Counted from the first letter of the stretch, positions 22,144-33,759 are shown. The stretch is DNA of 64,000 nucleotides from Symbiodinium natans (GCA_905221605.1 CAJNDS010001624.1:547501-611500), one strand, 5' to 3'. Notes: a model not told the origin generated them from the sequence alone. Numbers and translations: made by a program.

Positions 22144-22315
22144 TGGGATGTTCCCCCCTGAGTAGGGATCATACGAAGGGGTACTACTTTTCTAACAGTT
22201 CTTAATAGGGATCATACTAAGGGCTACGCTTATACTAACAGTCCTTGATAGGGATTCTAGTACCCCCGATTTTAATCCCTATTAAGGACTGTTAGCATAA
22301 GGGGGAACATCCCAA
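22144..22315. mobile_element. MITE-like element, family 2, longest copy
   Basis: The ends are TTGGGATGTTCCCCC and its perfect inverse GGGGGAACATCCCAA. The subterminal sequence TTATACTAACAGTCCTTGAT with AGGGAT is repeated inside, so this copy looks like one element with a partial internal duplication. Confidence 0.8.
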
Positions 22316-22595
22316 CCTAAAGCCTCTAAAGGCTTCCGAGGGGCCAGAGACCCGAGAAGACGCAAACGAGCACCAGAAGCTGCCTCGGCTCTCATTACAA
22401 GCTCCATGTTGGGTTTAGAGTTTAGGGTTTAGGGTTTAGGCTTTAGGGTTTGGGGTTTAGGGTATAGGGTTTAGGGTTTAGGGCTCATTGAAAGGTTCGT
22501 GGGTGGTGTGTTGGTGCACAGGCTGTATGTGCCTGAATTAAGGTGATGAAGATAGTAGCTGGAAACCCAACAACCCTGACACCCATAAGGGAAAA

Positions 22596-22712
22596 CGAGG
22601 TTGCCCAGTAACCTAGGATTGCCCTTTTTCCGCCAAAGTGGTTCATAAGGGAACCGAAACCCCCCGAAAAGGGAATAAGCCTATCTTCGGGCACTGCTGG
22701 GTATCTTGGTGG
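22596..22712. mobile_element. MITE-like element, family 1
   Basis: It runs from TTGCCCAGTAACCTAGGATT to GGGCACTGCTGGGTATC, with TTCATAAGGGAACCG and AAAAGGGAATAAG inside. Confidence 0.65.
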
Positions 22713-23055
22713 ATAGCTGAGCCTGCATATGCCGTCACCGCCAACAAGCAGGAGATGCCACCAGACTCCCGCAAGCGCCAAGCAAAAACATGAACTATGA
22801 AAATAATGGGAAAGCATCTACGAGATGGATGGCTCAAGAAGGTAACACTTCAAGAGCCTGTGTCACGAGATGACGAGTTGCGGATAGACCACGATCGAGG
22901 TCAGGGCGAACACGGCAAGGCACACGGTGTAGTTCACACCTCAAGTCAAGTTAGGGCCTAGAAATCCTCTTTCTGTTTCAGAGGTTTGCTTAGAATCCTC
23001 AAAAATTATTGGTGGCCACTCCGGGCTGAAGAAATGCCGGTATCAGAAGCCCATA

Positions 23056-23177
23056 CAGGGAGGGGCCTCCCCTTACTATACTAACTGTAGTTGAGGGACT
23101 TATAACCTAATTTAGGATCCTCAGAACCCAATTTAGGGTTCTTATAACTTGACCTATAACTAGGGGGCCCCTCCTTG
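23056..23177. mobile_element. MITE-like element, family 3
   Basis: The ends are CAGGGAGGGGCCTCCCC and GGGGGCCCCTCCTTG. Inner words CTATACTAACTGTAGTTGAG, TTTAGGATCCTC and TTAGGGTTCTTATAAC match the copy at 8551. Confidence 0.75.
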
Positions 23178-23483
23178 TAGGGAAAGCGGGGCTCGCGGCG
23201 CAATTGCAGCCTGACCACTGAAATAATCGAGATTGGCCGTGATCCGTGGCATGACTTCCTCCGGCTTCGGCACGTTGAAGACCTTCCGCAGCTTGGGATG
23301 ACTTTGGACACTGGCTGCCTGCCCAACCGCTTCAAGGGAGTTTAGCAGGTGCTTGCTTATTGGCAATTTGAAGGCTTCACGCGCCTACGTCGGGCTGCAC
23401 ATTATTAAGATGTAGCTGCCACAACCTCTCCGTCACCGAAGCGGGGCTACATGGGTTCGAGCAAGTTTCACCGATTGTAGCAG

Positions 23484-23716
23484 TTCGGCATTGTTTCACC
23501 CAACTGCGGAGGGCCAAGTGTCCAGACGATCCTCATGGCCTTTGCAGCAGCTTATCGCTTGGAGACTATAGAACTCAGAGCTTGGATTCTCATGCAGTGG
23601 TTGGAAGAGGCCGTAGGCGAGGACTACATGACCCTTGTAAACACCATGTCTCAGTCGTACCAGCTTTGCGAGCCAAACCCAAAGTATCCCAAAGCGCATG
23701 TGCCCTCCCCTATCGC
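23484..23716 (+). CDS. Probable internal exon, protein not recognised
   Basis: An open frame begins after an acceptor-like TTGTAGCAG and ends at a GT donor (ATCGC|GTGAGC). It encodes about 77 residues with an amphipathic helical core (AAAYRLETIELRAWILMQWL, EEAVGEDYMTLVNTMSQSY) and a Pro-rich tail. Composition is strongly protein-like. The next exon could not be fixed; the open frames at 23720-23956 are in other phases. Confidence 0.5.
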
Positions 23717-23719
23717 GTG

Positions 23720-26260
23720 AGCAGATCTGGCTCTGTGTGCGATCGCGCGCTCCCCATGTCACACCAGGGACCTCTGCAGCGTTCTTTCCGATGCAGAGGA
23801 ACCTTTCAGCTCGGAGGGGCATGTGCTGAAGTGATGTCGGGCAGACGCTATCCCTGTCCATTAAGGGAAGATCGGAAAGTTGGGTCCTTCAGTAGCGACT
23901 TCGTGACAACTACAAGCAAGGGCCGATCGGACTGCATCAGGTGTAGCAATGGCTAAACTAACAAAGTGGGTCGGCTGTCTGATGGCAAGTGGCAAATTTT
24001 CACTCACAAGTTGTGGAGATCCCGTGCTCCTCCGAACCTCTTGACCATGGCGATGCCCGCACCGTAGACTTTACCTGACGCCTGTTGAAGCCTCAAACGC
24101 TGAAATGGGCAGCTCAGCCATGGCACTCCGTGTCCCACTTCCGAATCCGCTTCAGGAATGTCTCCTGGCGAGGCTGCTGTCGTGCACCTCTGAATAGCAG
24201 AACACGCTGCCAGCACAACCTATACATTGTATAACAAAGATGCGCATCCTAAGATTCTACTGGCAACACCGTCGCTTCCAACAACACTGCACTTCCCTCC
24301 GAGACCCAAACCAACATTTCGCCCACCAGAACCCTGTTGTGGCAACACAGCTCCAGCTTCTTCAGGAACACTGCTGAAGGTGACGCCATGACCTGCGCAC
24401 ATGCTTCCTCTATCACACTCCATTCAGCAAAATCTCCTAGACAGTCGTTTTCCGGACCTCATTGCCTCATCTCACATTTGGTTCATGTATGTGGGCACAG
24501 GTTCCACGTAACGTTGTCTTTCCTTGCATCCACAGCACTTGCTAAAGGCTTGTAGGTCGTACTGGAAATTCTGTGCACAGCGTTGTCTAAACCCTAAACC
24601 CTCTAAACCCTATACACCCTATAAACCCTGCAAACCCTATAAACCTTATAAACCCTACACCTTCTGCAGCAGACTGGCCGAGGGAGCCTCCAGTCGGCGC
24701 CTTCGTGTCCGGCGCCGGGATGTTGCTCGACACTGGGCCAAGATGGCCGCCGGCACAGGACAGGAACTGATGGTGAGCGAAATGCATGCTGCAAGGTTCA
24801 GAGTCCAGATATTTGAGTGGCTCTAAACGGCTTACTGTATTGCCTTTTTTATGTCTGGTGATTTCTTATAACTTCCTGACGCGACATGCGCGGAAAGCTC
24901 CTAGGTCTTAGGTAGCACGTATGTGATCAAGCAAGTCTGGTTCATACGGTTTAAACATGTCTCGGTTTTGGAGCAAGCTCCCACACACAATAAGCAGATG
25001 AATGTGGCGAGGTTGCTTTTATCCAAGTCCACCCCGAAGAGTTCGACGCAACAGCTTTCTGAGCCGTTGCGGCCCCAGCTGAAGGCAGACTGCATGACCA
25101 CTTCCGCTTGAAGAAACTTTGACAGTGCAGCCTTCGCTCTTGATGCATACTTGCAGGAGAACCGGATCGTCAGGCAGTAGCGTCTGCGTTCAGGTTTGTT
25201 GAACATTGTGCAAGGTGACCATGTTCAACACCCCGCGACCCTGAGCACCGGATCCGTACATACCCTAAAGGCCCTAAACCCTTCATGTCATACCCTAAAT
25301 CCATGAAAAGCCAGGCTTATCCAAGCTTGCTATCTCGAACCAGAAGCTCACACAACTGTGCACTCAGCAGTCTGGTGGTGTAGGGCCTCTGCTGCACCTG
25401 CTCACGGCGGTCAGGACTTTGAAGCTCTGGAGGTTGACTTCTGCACTGCTTCAAAGCAACCCAGCGCAGTCCACCACTAGTGTGCCGGCATGGTCGCACG
25501 GCTGAGTTTCTGATCAGCACTTGGCCAGGCAACCAACCCAAAAGTTCACTTCCACCGTCAAAAACACCCGAATGCGCCGCACCTGAAGCGAGGACAGCCT
25601 GCTCCTGAATGGGGCCAGGTCTCTTGCGGGAAAGAAAGCTGAGCTCAGGAAGGCAAATGGCAGTGTCGGTGGCAAGAGCACAGGGGACACAGATACACTC
25701 GCGTGCTTCGTCGCTTGATACGACAGCATGCGGCAGAATCTGTTTGCAGGGAGGAAGTGGCGTTGATGTGGCTTAGTGTTCGGGCCACCGGCGACTGGAA
25801 TGCAAGGGATCACTATCGGTGAGTTCTGAGGTCAAGACTTTCATGGGCAATATCCCGTACAGGTATCAGCCAGAATCCAAAAAACAAAAGAGAAGCAGAA
25901 CTCTGCATAACCCTCGCAGCAGACTATTTTCATCAAACAAACCCGAGTGGTTCTGTCCCGGCATCCTTGCTGCGCCACTGGCTGGCAAATGCAGCGAAGA
26001 CTTGGTAATTCTTGCTGGCAATTCCTGAATGTGAGGCTTCTAGAGATTCATGGATTGTTGAGGCTCTCTGGTCATCCAGGGCTTGAGAGCTTCGAGGGAT
26101 TGCCAACATGCATGAGAAGCTTCCAGGGCGGACGTTTTCTGCCAGGGCCGTGTGCTTGGGAGGCTGATCCCCCTTATACTAACAGTCCTGAATAGGGATT
26201 AGTATAAGGGAGAGCATCTTAAGGTATGATGCTTCAGGGACGAGGCACTCCCACAAAGCA
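23720..26260. other. Unique sequence with conflicting exon-like frames
   Basis: Array-poor unique sequence. On the minus strand 24040-24200 has two overlapping protein-like frames and a good GT donor (GTCAG|GTAAAG, about 24075); 24220-24423 and 24901-25206 are also protein-like but unrecognised. 24590-24665 has a CCCTATAAACC variant of the telomere unit. I could not decide on a gene model. Confidence 0.4.
26166..26219. mobile_element. MITE-like element, family 2, internally deleted copy
   Basis: TGATCCCCCTTATACTAACA, then GTCCTGAATAGGGATTAGTA and TAAGGGAGAGCATC: both ends of family 2 brought together with most of the middle gone. It lies just beyond the 3' end of the downstream repeat gene. 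Confidence 0.6.
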
Positions 26261-26261
26261 A

Positions 26262-26839
26262 CTAGGTCGAGGGGCTGTTCTTCTTGGCACCGTCTTTCAC
26301 AGCGTGCTCGACCCATTCTACATACTCGGGATCCTCCTGACAGGTGGCTCTCTTCACGATGTGCAAAGGAGAAGGAGTGCCTGAAAAGAATTCCAAATAA
26401 CGCAAACACCGTTGCCCTGGGCCGTATCTAGGGGTGACTTGCAGGCAGCTGTGCTTACCTACGCTGCTCACTGGACTAGCTAAACTAGGAATGGTCTGGC
26501 AGACATGTACTTCACCAGATAACAAATCCCATGGTAGTGTTAGATGGTATTCAGTCATCTAAGCAGGAAGCGGCATCAACCTGCGACACGTCGCAAACGT
26601 ACCATGCTTCTTGACTGACAGCATGCTGCATGCCAGGCAGGGCCTACGTATGCCCAGGGTTGCTAATTCCCTCCGTAAGGTCCAAATCACAACCCCCGTC
26701 GAGTTTTCCAATTCATGCGGTTTAATCGGCACAAGCAGCAGCTTTCGTCCTCCATCACTGTCGCGAAATTCTTCATGCGATGCTTGCCGTATCTCACGAC
26801 GAACCACCGGCCATGTTGTTCAAGCATCTTCTTGCCCGT
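26262..26839 (-). CDS. Downstream repeat gene, C-terminal module (exons D and E)
   Basis: Exon D (26750-26839, 30 codons) includes WFVVRYGKHRMKNFATVME and ends GAG|GA. Exon E (26262-26333) starts after CAG-GAG and encodes DPEYVEWVEHAVKDGAKK followed by NSPST and a stop. Joined, the two give R-Y-G-K-x-R-M-K ... E-D-P-E-Y-V-E-W, the same plan as the A exons but with Val for Cys before E-W, so this is a diverged terminal repeat. The intron between contains a GA microsatellite (about 26925-26952 lies just upstream of D). Confidence 0.7.
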
Positions 26840-29800
26840 CTGCGTGAAGAGAGCTCGATTGCCCTAAGTGCGAGCCGATGAAAACAGAGCGGTATCCTAG
26901 AACTGATAAGTCTACGACTTGGAAGAGAAAGAGAGAGAGAGAGAGAGAGAGACCGAGCAAATCCGAGCAACGAGTTACAAGTGTAATGAAGCCGATTTTC
27001 CGGAAGCCCAAAGCAGCTAAGAGATGAAAAGAGCTGGAATCTAGCACGTGTCAGAATAACGGCCTTTCCGCCGAGATACTTCTGAAAATTCTCGAAGTTC
27101 CGGAGCGTTCACGTGAAGCCACTCCTGAGATAGCCGTCAGGCAGCCGCTTGAATTGAGGCTCCTCATGAACAGGCATCTATGAAGGCTTACTTGTGTGAC
27201 CAACGACATGGCTGCCGGGCTCTGCCACAAGAAACAAGGCTCCGGCCCTGCTACTCCTCTCGAAGCCAACGTAAGACCCAAGCTGTGAATGATTTAGGGC
27301 TTGGGGTTAGGGTTCAAGCGTTCGAGGGTTCGAGGGTTCAAGGGTTCCAAGGGTCCAAGTGTTCAAGGGTTCGAGCTGCTAAAGTAGAAGCATTGAGCAG
27401 CTTTAAGGCACAACATAGATGCAAGAAGAAGACAACACGTTCCCGAAACTCCAGCCACTCGTCAGCCTGAACAGCAACAAGCTTGGGCTGCCATGTCTGC
27501 AGGAAACATCAAGTCCTGAAGCAGATCCCTCCCCCACCCTTAGGGCAGCTTCGCGTCTGCCACCTCTGCAAACTCCTTGCACATGGCCTGATGCGAAGCG
27601 GACAGGGACAGAGCAGTGGGATCCCAAAGACATCCTGGTACTTCTCCTAGGGCTTAGGGCCTAGGGTTTCATTTAGGGTTTAGTGAACCTACCTCAAGTA
27701 CCACAACACCCGCCGAAAGTCCTCGGGTTGCCCCAAAACGAAGCGGCACCAACCTGGATCCTTGGCATGCGAAGATGCAAAATGCCAGGCGCACAACAAA
27801 GGGTGCTTGGCTTTAGTGGCGCTTGACCTGATGATGCCTTTCTTCGCTTAAAGCCGGAAGCCAATTGCTATGTAATGTGATTCTTGCCCAATACGGTTCA
27901 CACTAGTTTATGAAATTGTTGGTGGCAAGATGCATTTAGGCATTGGAGCAGGGTCTCCTTTTGCATGGACGCTACAAACTAGAGCATGGCTGTCACGAGG
28001 AAAACACGACAACACACATTAACCGGTGGAATCTGCCGGGTGTTTTCTGCGGTCTAAAGGGAAGCCGCCAAAGCACTTCAGCAACGACCTGAGGAAGCGG
28101 AATTCCTCTGTGTACGCTTTTCATGCGTACAACGTGCATCTCCTGCAGGACAAAGCTGCTGCTCAGTTCGCATCTACCCCATGTACGTTGTGCCGGAGTT
28201 GACAGCAAAACACCTCTTGCCCCATGCCGGCCTGCCCCGTGCGGTTTAACAAGGTTGCTGCAAACATGCTCATTAAATACCGTAAATACCCTTGCACGGA
28301 CATAGCACACCACCTCTCAACCCTCGATTGCACGAATCTCATGCTTGGCGCGTCCTTCAGGTGCGGTGCGTGCTTCAACAGCCACTCGGCTTGTTTTTGC
28401 TGCTCGCTCGAAACCTTTTTCTCCTCCAGCGGGCGCGAATGCTTGACTCTATATTGAGCTCATCAAAATGAAAATATGAAATGGGCGCAACAGGAAACCA
28501 CTTTCCCTGTCTCCTAGTCCTAGCCGCGTAAGCTGGATTGAACAAGCACTTAAGCAGCAGTTCTCGCACTATGCTGAAGCGCACCAATCACACGCATTGC
28601 AGGCTCTTCCCGGCGGCGGCGTGTGTTGAACCCGCCTTTAACTTTACGGCACAATGATAATGTGATGATGGTTTCTGCTCCTGCGCTGACCGCAGCAACC
28701 ATTGGCAATACGATGGATCTTCCGCCACCAACCGGGAAAGAAATCTTGCTGACCTGTCTTGGCCTGGCCGCAGGGCATGCAGGGCTTCACTTCAAGGCAT
28801 GCAACCTCTGGTGCAATCGGTAAAGGCTATGTATACGTCCTCATGCAAATGGTCACGCCAGCATAAAACTCCGTGCTAGACAAAGGGTAGGGCGCCATAA
28901 CTTTGTCGACACCCTCAATCGAAGCTGCACCAACAAAAGTCCAACTGCAGCGGCAAGCAACCCCCCCAATAAAGAACCAAACCAATACTTTCTGAGAAAA
29001 AACTGTGTTGACTCTTCGAGAGCAAGCCGTGCCTAAAGCAGCCGATGGCGCCTGAACAGAGGCTCAATGCTCCGGACTTGTGTGCTCATTACACGCCTCG
29101 CTTTCATTGCAAGGCCCCCTAAGTAGCTGTTGATCAGGCTGTGCTTCGATTCTGCAGAACCTAAGAAATCGAGCCCTGCCTGCACAATGCTTGGTGCAAG
29201 GAACGCGAGAGCTTTAACTTGAGCGAATTTATAGGAAAAATAAAGTGCAGCTTTCTCGTGCAGCATGCCGAGCACGTCTGTAGCGTAGTGTGGCATGCAC
29301 GGTGTGACGGGGGGCAGGGAGGAAGGAGTGACTTCCTAAGGTCCATAGTCTTGGGTCAGGAGGTGCTCTTGCCACTTTGGGGTTTGGCCTGGTCCAGCCG
29401 ATTTGGGGAAGATTAACCTTCGATTTGTTTATCTCCCATTGCCCCAGTCATCGTACGGGCTGCAACGCGAAGCTGCTTCGGCTATGTCCAACACTCAGTC
29501 GGCGCACTTGCCCTGCTCTGCCCTTGCCAGGAGGATAGAGTTTAGAAGACATGTGTCGTGCCGTCCGTCCTTCAGGTGCGGCGCGTTCGCCATAAGCCAG
29601 TCGGCCATGTCTCGCAGTCCGGGCGAAGCCTATCGGAGGCTTCGTGCAACGGAACAACCCAAGCTTCTCGTGCATCAACCAAAGCCTACAGATGAAGGTC
29701 TGCGGCCATTTCTGCCGAACGAGCCTCAGCTTGATCAGCTTGATGGATCACCCACTGGCAATATGCTGGATCGTCGGCCAACACTTCAGACATAGGACGG

Positions 29801-32800
29801 CCCCTGTGCTTCTGGCCTGGCCACTATAGCGGACAGGGACGTAATGGGCGTCTGCGCACACGCTGCGCAGAAGGTCCAGTCTTCCGTGAGTCAAGGGCAG
29901 GCGTTGGGAAACACTATACACATGCGGGGAACTCAGCTGCTCATGGCGAACACCCCCTTGAAACCTCCATCATCCTGTCCTTGTTGATCCTTTAACACGC
30001 TCAGTCAAGTGGAGCATAGCGAAGCATGAACATGGCATTCGTCCGTGCATAACCCATGCAGAATTCAGACATGACAAGATCGACTTGGATAGAACTTGTG
30101 AGCCCCTGCCTGCCGCAATCCCTGCCTCCTGTCAACGATGATGCATCAACTCCAGGAAAGCGTATCGACACAACTTGTTGGAAGACCTGTCTCGGTTTAT
30201 GTCTGGAATGAAGTGGGAACACATCCTTAAAGAAGGCCGCGTGACCATTTCAAGGATACAGTGGTGTGGGCCCTGTTTGGCGCGTTGGGATATGAACGCC
30301 CCACTTCTTGCAACGCCCCGGTCACGGGTGCGAGTGACATCCCCACGCGCCCGGAAAACTTGTTTTACAACGATTCGCCCAACTATATATTATTTCACGG
30401 GATCCATCTAAAGCCCGCAACCCCAACATTACTGAACATCTTGGCTTGTTTGCCATGAGGCAACGTGGAGTCCTGCAAGTGCGGCGCGTTCTCCCGGAGC
30501 CAGGTGGCCAGTTCGCGTATCCCGTGGCAGGCACCACCCTCCTTCGTGGCAATCAGCAGATGGGGTTTAGGGTTTATAGGGTTTAGACTGGACAATCGCC
30601 AAAGGTTCAGTGCAAGCCCCTGATCCGGTTCAACTTGAACTCTAAAATGGTGACGTGTACTGGCTACCAGGACATTCCACACACTTTCTGCTGCGTAGCC
30701 CACCCTTTCAAGTGAGTTGGGCCACGGTCCTTGTCTTTCTGCAGAAGCCATTGGCAGAACACTGGATCTTCAGTCACGAGTTCAGAAATGCGGCGCCCGT
30801 AATGCTTCAAGCCTGGCTTGGCATCCCGTTCCTCCCAACGGCAATCCAAAGAACATCCACGGAGTCCAGGGTTCGGGAGGCCCACTGCTGCAGAATTAAG
30901 CAAAGCTAGAGAGGAATTTTCTCATGACCAGGTTCTGCACCATCTATGCTCCAAGGACCCAGCCTCCGACCAGCGGGCCTTGCTCCTGTCAGGCGTCAGG
31001 CATGGGCACAGCTACACCTGGAGAAGCCTTGACGACCGAGGATCTGAAACTTGACATATGGTTGCATGGCACTGCTTGCTAATAGAAGCAGTTTGCTTTG
31101 CAAGCTTGGACGCCGCACAGGGTACCACATCCACTTCTTTATGGAGTCATCCACTTCTTTATGGAGTCATCCTGCACGTGCGGGGCGTTGTCTGTGATCC
31201 AGGCGGCCATTTCTCGCAGCTTAGGGGACGCCTCTCCCTCCTGCAAGAAGGGAACAGTGCTTGGTGGCATGATTGTAGTTTGTGGAACCCTTTTGCATCC
31301 GGACTCCGGTGGGTGCTGCCAGAAACTGAACCCTAACCCTAAGCCTAAACCCTAAACCCCCTAAACCGTCCCCGCCTTGGCCTCCCGGAGAATCCACTGG
31401 CAGTAGGCTGGATCTTCGCTGACGAGCTTGGGCATATCTTGCCCGTAGTGCTTCCTGCCTGGCATAGGGTTTCGACTCTCACACTGGCGCACGCGCTGGC
31501 AAGGCTCCGGTAGTCTCCTGTCTTGATAGACAAACCGCAACGTGCCAGGGTTTAGGGTTTAGGGGTGCTGTCATGAGATGCGTGAATCATATGGATTGCT
31601 GCCAAGGAAGAAGAGAATAACAATGTCCAAATTCGGTCATGTACTTTCTGCATCTTTCCACACAAGTTTTCAGGCCTGACCTCAGCCTATCAAGCCCTGC
31701 AGGCATCCGTAGCAATAGCCCCATTCACTGCGCATCTGTCCACATGACAACGCATCCAAGGGGGCATGGTTTCCATTGAGCGACGCACATCAATGTGAAG
31801 TCCCCGCCTGTAGCAAAGGCTGCCTCCTGTCAGGGACCCGGCTGGGAATCAGGCTTGCTGCAACAGGCAATCGCGTAGCCTTCAGTCTTTGCCGGTTGCA
31901 AAACCCTCGAAAACTTTGATAGACAGGCTTGCCGGCTGGCCTTGATGGCTTCGATCAAATGAGTTCAGCACAAACTGACAGCTTGCCAGCGCCAGTCTTT
32001 CAAGAGCTTTGCAAATGTTGTCCAAAATATCTGGCTACGCACATCCGAACATGGTGACTTGAATCGCTCCTTCAGGTGCGGGGCGTTCTTGCTGAGCCAA
32101 TCGGCCATGTCTCGTACCCCATGCGAGGCACCATGCTCCTCTGTGGGAATCCGTGGATAGAGCAGTGGCGCGGAAAAGTGCATCTACTCCTTTTGCAACA
32201 AAAATTGTAGTCCGCTTCGTTTTGGCAATGTTGGCATATTGGCTGGGACGAGCGCTTGCTACTGTACTCTCCAGAATCCAAAGACTTTATGGCGAACCCT
32301 GAAAGCCTACAATTGTAGCACCACTGCAAGTGAGGGGAGTGACAAGCTTTCCTTCCAGCGCCTTACCTTAAGCAGGGTCCTTGGCCTTTCGCAGAACCCA
32401 TTGGCAGAAGACCGGATCTTCAGTCACGAGTTCAGAAATGCGGCGTCCGTAATGCTTGGAACCTGGCTTGGCATCCCGGCAATCCCCAATTTTCAAGGGG
32501 AAGAAGCGACGTGCCATTCTCGTCCTTCATTCTGATCAATCTACGTTCGTGCACCAAGGCCTCCAACCCGCAAGCCTTGCTCCTGTCAGGGGTCAGGCAT
32601 GGGTACAGCTAGAGAAGCCTTGAATATCCAGTACTCATGTATAGTCGGCCTGCACATGCGGCGCGTTGTCTGTGATCCAGGCAGCCATTTCTTGCAGCTT
32701 AGGGGACGCGTCTCCCTCCTGTCATGGGAACAATGTTTGGTGGCACGATTGTGATTTGTGGCGGGTCTGCAAGGCCATCCCCACCCGCCTGAACCTCGCG

Positions 32801-33759
32801 GAGAATCCACTGGCAGTATGCTGGATCTTCGCTGACGAGCTTGGAGAGATCTTCCCCACGGTGCTTCTTGCCTGGCATACTCATGGGATGCGAGGGGTCA
32901 TCATCGCAATGTATCATGACTGTCGCTGGCTTCAGGGAAGAGAAAAACCCAAGCCAAACGTAACAACAGACAGCCGCAGCCAAGTCCTGCGCCCATCCTG
33001 GACCCTCTACCGTGAGCATCTCAAAGCAGCATCCGGCACAAAATCGGGAGACTCTGCCTGAAACGAGCTGGGGCTTCTTCTTCTCCTCGTCTAAGGTGAT
33101 ACAGGACCGCTGTAAGGTGAGGGCTTCGGCTTCAGAGCTGCAGACAATCTTACCTAGATTGGTGGAGTTCGCCCTTTTTTTGAGCAACGGAATTTGGGGG
33201 CTGCCGTATCGCCCCAAACCCTAAACCCTAAACCCTGAACCCATGCACCGAAGGCCGTCCTGCAGGTGCGGGGCGTTCAGACGAAGCCACATCGCAGATT
33301 CCCGCAGTGCATTTGATGCGTTCGCCTCCTGCCGGGTCTCAGATGGCATCGGTGTTGCAATCTGCTTGGAATTTTGATGCTGAGCACAACGAACTATCTT
33401 GCTCTGCTCATTCTCTTGATCCGTGCATGCAGGGGCGGGGTGCCCGTGACATCCACAAGAGGTTTCGCTGGCATCGCAGCCCTCTCTCAGTAGCAATAGC
33501 AAGGTTTGCGGTTTCTTTCGTCGTCTTTGCAAAGCACAGGATGCATGCACAAGACAAAGCTTTAGGCATCAGGCGCTACATCACCACTCTACATCATCCT
33601 TGTGATGCATCACGAAACTGTTGGGGTCTGAGGAGTCTGAAGGTAACAACTCTGTCTGCTCGTTTGGATTCCCAGCCTGAGCCACGCCAAGAAGCCAGCG
33701 GCAGTATTCAGGGTCTTCAAACACCAGTTGGGACAAGGGCCGTCCATAGTGTTTCTTTC
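26262..33759 (-). CDS. Downstream repeat gene: multi-exon protein made of ~59-residue G-K-H-x-G / E-D-P-x-Y-C-x-W repeats
   Basis: About nineteen small exons on the minus strand encode seven standard repeats, one repeat with an extra intron and a C-terminal module ending in TAG at 26262. Each standard repeat is split: exon A (2 nt + 27 codons in nearly every copy) carries G-K-x-H-x-G-x-x-L-S-x-L-V-x-E-D-P-x-Y-C-x-W-x-L-R-x-A-[QK]; exon B carries A-S-P-x-L-R-x-M-A-x-W-L-x-x-N-A-P-H-L. A-to-B introns are phase 0, and most B-to-A junctions have a usable phase 1 donor. Donors are mostly GC or GA. The motif resembles the C-terminal domain of exodeoxyribonuclease X-like proteins (from memory). The first exon upstream of 33759 was not found. 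The gene is colinear with 37062-47000. Expression and function are unknown; it could be one long protein or, less likely, decayed exons. Confidence 0.75.
27080..28142 (-). CDS. Downstream repeat gene, repeat 8, with an additional intron
   Basis: Exon C (28077-28142, 22 codons) encodes EMHVVRMKSVHRGIPLPQVV then AE and ends GAA|GT. Exon 27722-27760 encodes DPGWCRFVLGQPE and ends GAG|GA. Exon 27080-27124 encodes EWLHVNAPELREFSE and ends GAA|GT. The extra intron falls exactly between Glu14 and Asp15 of the A module. About 12 residues before E-W-L are missing and may be in an unseen exon between 27125 and 27721. Confidence 0.6.
28355..28763 (-). CDS. Downstream repeat gene, repeat 7
   Basis: Exon A (28681-28763, 83 nt) has RFLSRLVAEDPSYCQWLL in place of the usual G-x-x-L-S motif and ends CAG|GA. 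Exon B (28355-28423) encodes SSEQQKQAEWLLKHAPHLK and ends AAG|GA, a phase 0 end that fits the phase 0 start of the next exon at 28142. Confidence 0.7.
29551..29816 (-). CDS. Downstream repeat gene, repeat 6
   Basis: Exon A (29725-29816) encodes KHRGRPMSEVLADDPAYCQW and is three codons longer than usual because GATCAAGCT is duplicated at its end; donor GAG|GC. Exon B (29551-29629) starts after GATAG and encodes ASPGLRDMADWLMANAPHLK; an ACAT|GT donor gives phase 1. Confidence 0.75.
30454..30812 (-). CDS. Downstream repeat gene, repeat 5
   Basis: Exon A (30730-30812, 83 nt) encodes KHYGRRISELVTEDPVFCQW, donor AAG|GA. Exon B (30454-30541) encodes GIRELATWLRENAPHLQD, donor CATG|GC in phase 1. The A exon is almost identical to that of repeat 3 (32380-32462). 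A short CCCTAAA tract (transcript sense) lies about 20 bp before exon B. Confidence 0.8.
31172..31458 (-). CDS. Downstream repeat gene, repeat 4
   Basis: Exon A (31376-31458, 83 nt) encodes KHYGQDMPKLVSEDPAYCQW, donor AAG|GC, with TTTAGGG units starting about 9 nt into the intron. Exon B (from 31240) encodes ASPKLREMAAWITDNAPHVQ. Its end is unclear, at or just after 31172, because a ~20-bp segment is tandemly duplicated there (31130-31172). Intron A-B is only about 135 bp. Confidence 0.75.
32070..32462 (-). CDS. Downstream repeat gene, repeat 3
   Basis: Exon A (32380-32462, 83 nt) encodes KHYGRRISELVTEDPVFCQW, donor AAG|GA. Exon B (from 32138) encodes ASHGVRDMADWLSKNAPHLK. Its 3' end is uncertain (about 32036-32070), since no phase 1 donor stands out. 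Confidence 0.75.
32637..32871 (-). CDS. Downstream repeat gene, repeat 2
   Basis: Exon A (32789-32871, 83 nt) encodes KKHRGEDLSKLVSEDPAYCQ then W, donor CAG|GC. Exon B (32637-32718) encodes ASPKLQEMAAWITDNAPHVQ, with a GA donor (ACAT|GAGTAC) in phase 1. Exon B differs from that of repeat 4 at only about 5 of 69 nt, and the A-B intron is also similar, so repeats 2 and 4 are DNA-level duplicates. Confidence 0.8.
33241..33759 (-). CDS. Downstream repeat gene, repeat 1 (first one found)
   Basis: Exon A (33677-33759, 83 nt) encodes KKHYGRPLSQLVFEDPEYCR then W, donor CAG|GC. Exon B (33241-33328) encodes ASNALRESAMWLRLNAPHLQ, with a GT donor (ATGG|GTTCAG) in phase 1. The intron after B opens directly into TTTAGGG repeats. 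The frame upstream of 33759 stays open for about 25 codons but no start exon was identified. Confidence 0.8.

Larger units (their letters stand above)
21000..23055. other. Repeat mosaic without a convincing gene
   Basis: 21120-21370 carries three to four imperfect copies of a segment containing GATCTAAATTCCACCCC and AGTAGAGAA. Arrays occur at 21627-21676, 21961-21998 and 22412-22480. The rest is unique sequence and small elements. Confidence 0.6.

Noticed and set aside
27403-27633. Minus-strand frame containing E-W-L-E-F-R-E-R, first considered as the B exon of repeat 8
   Set aside because: It lacks the N-A-[PS]-E-L motif and a usable donor. The segment at 27080-27124 (EWLHVNAPELREFSE) fits both the motif and the phase.
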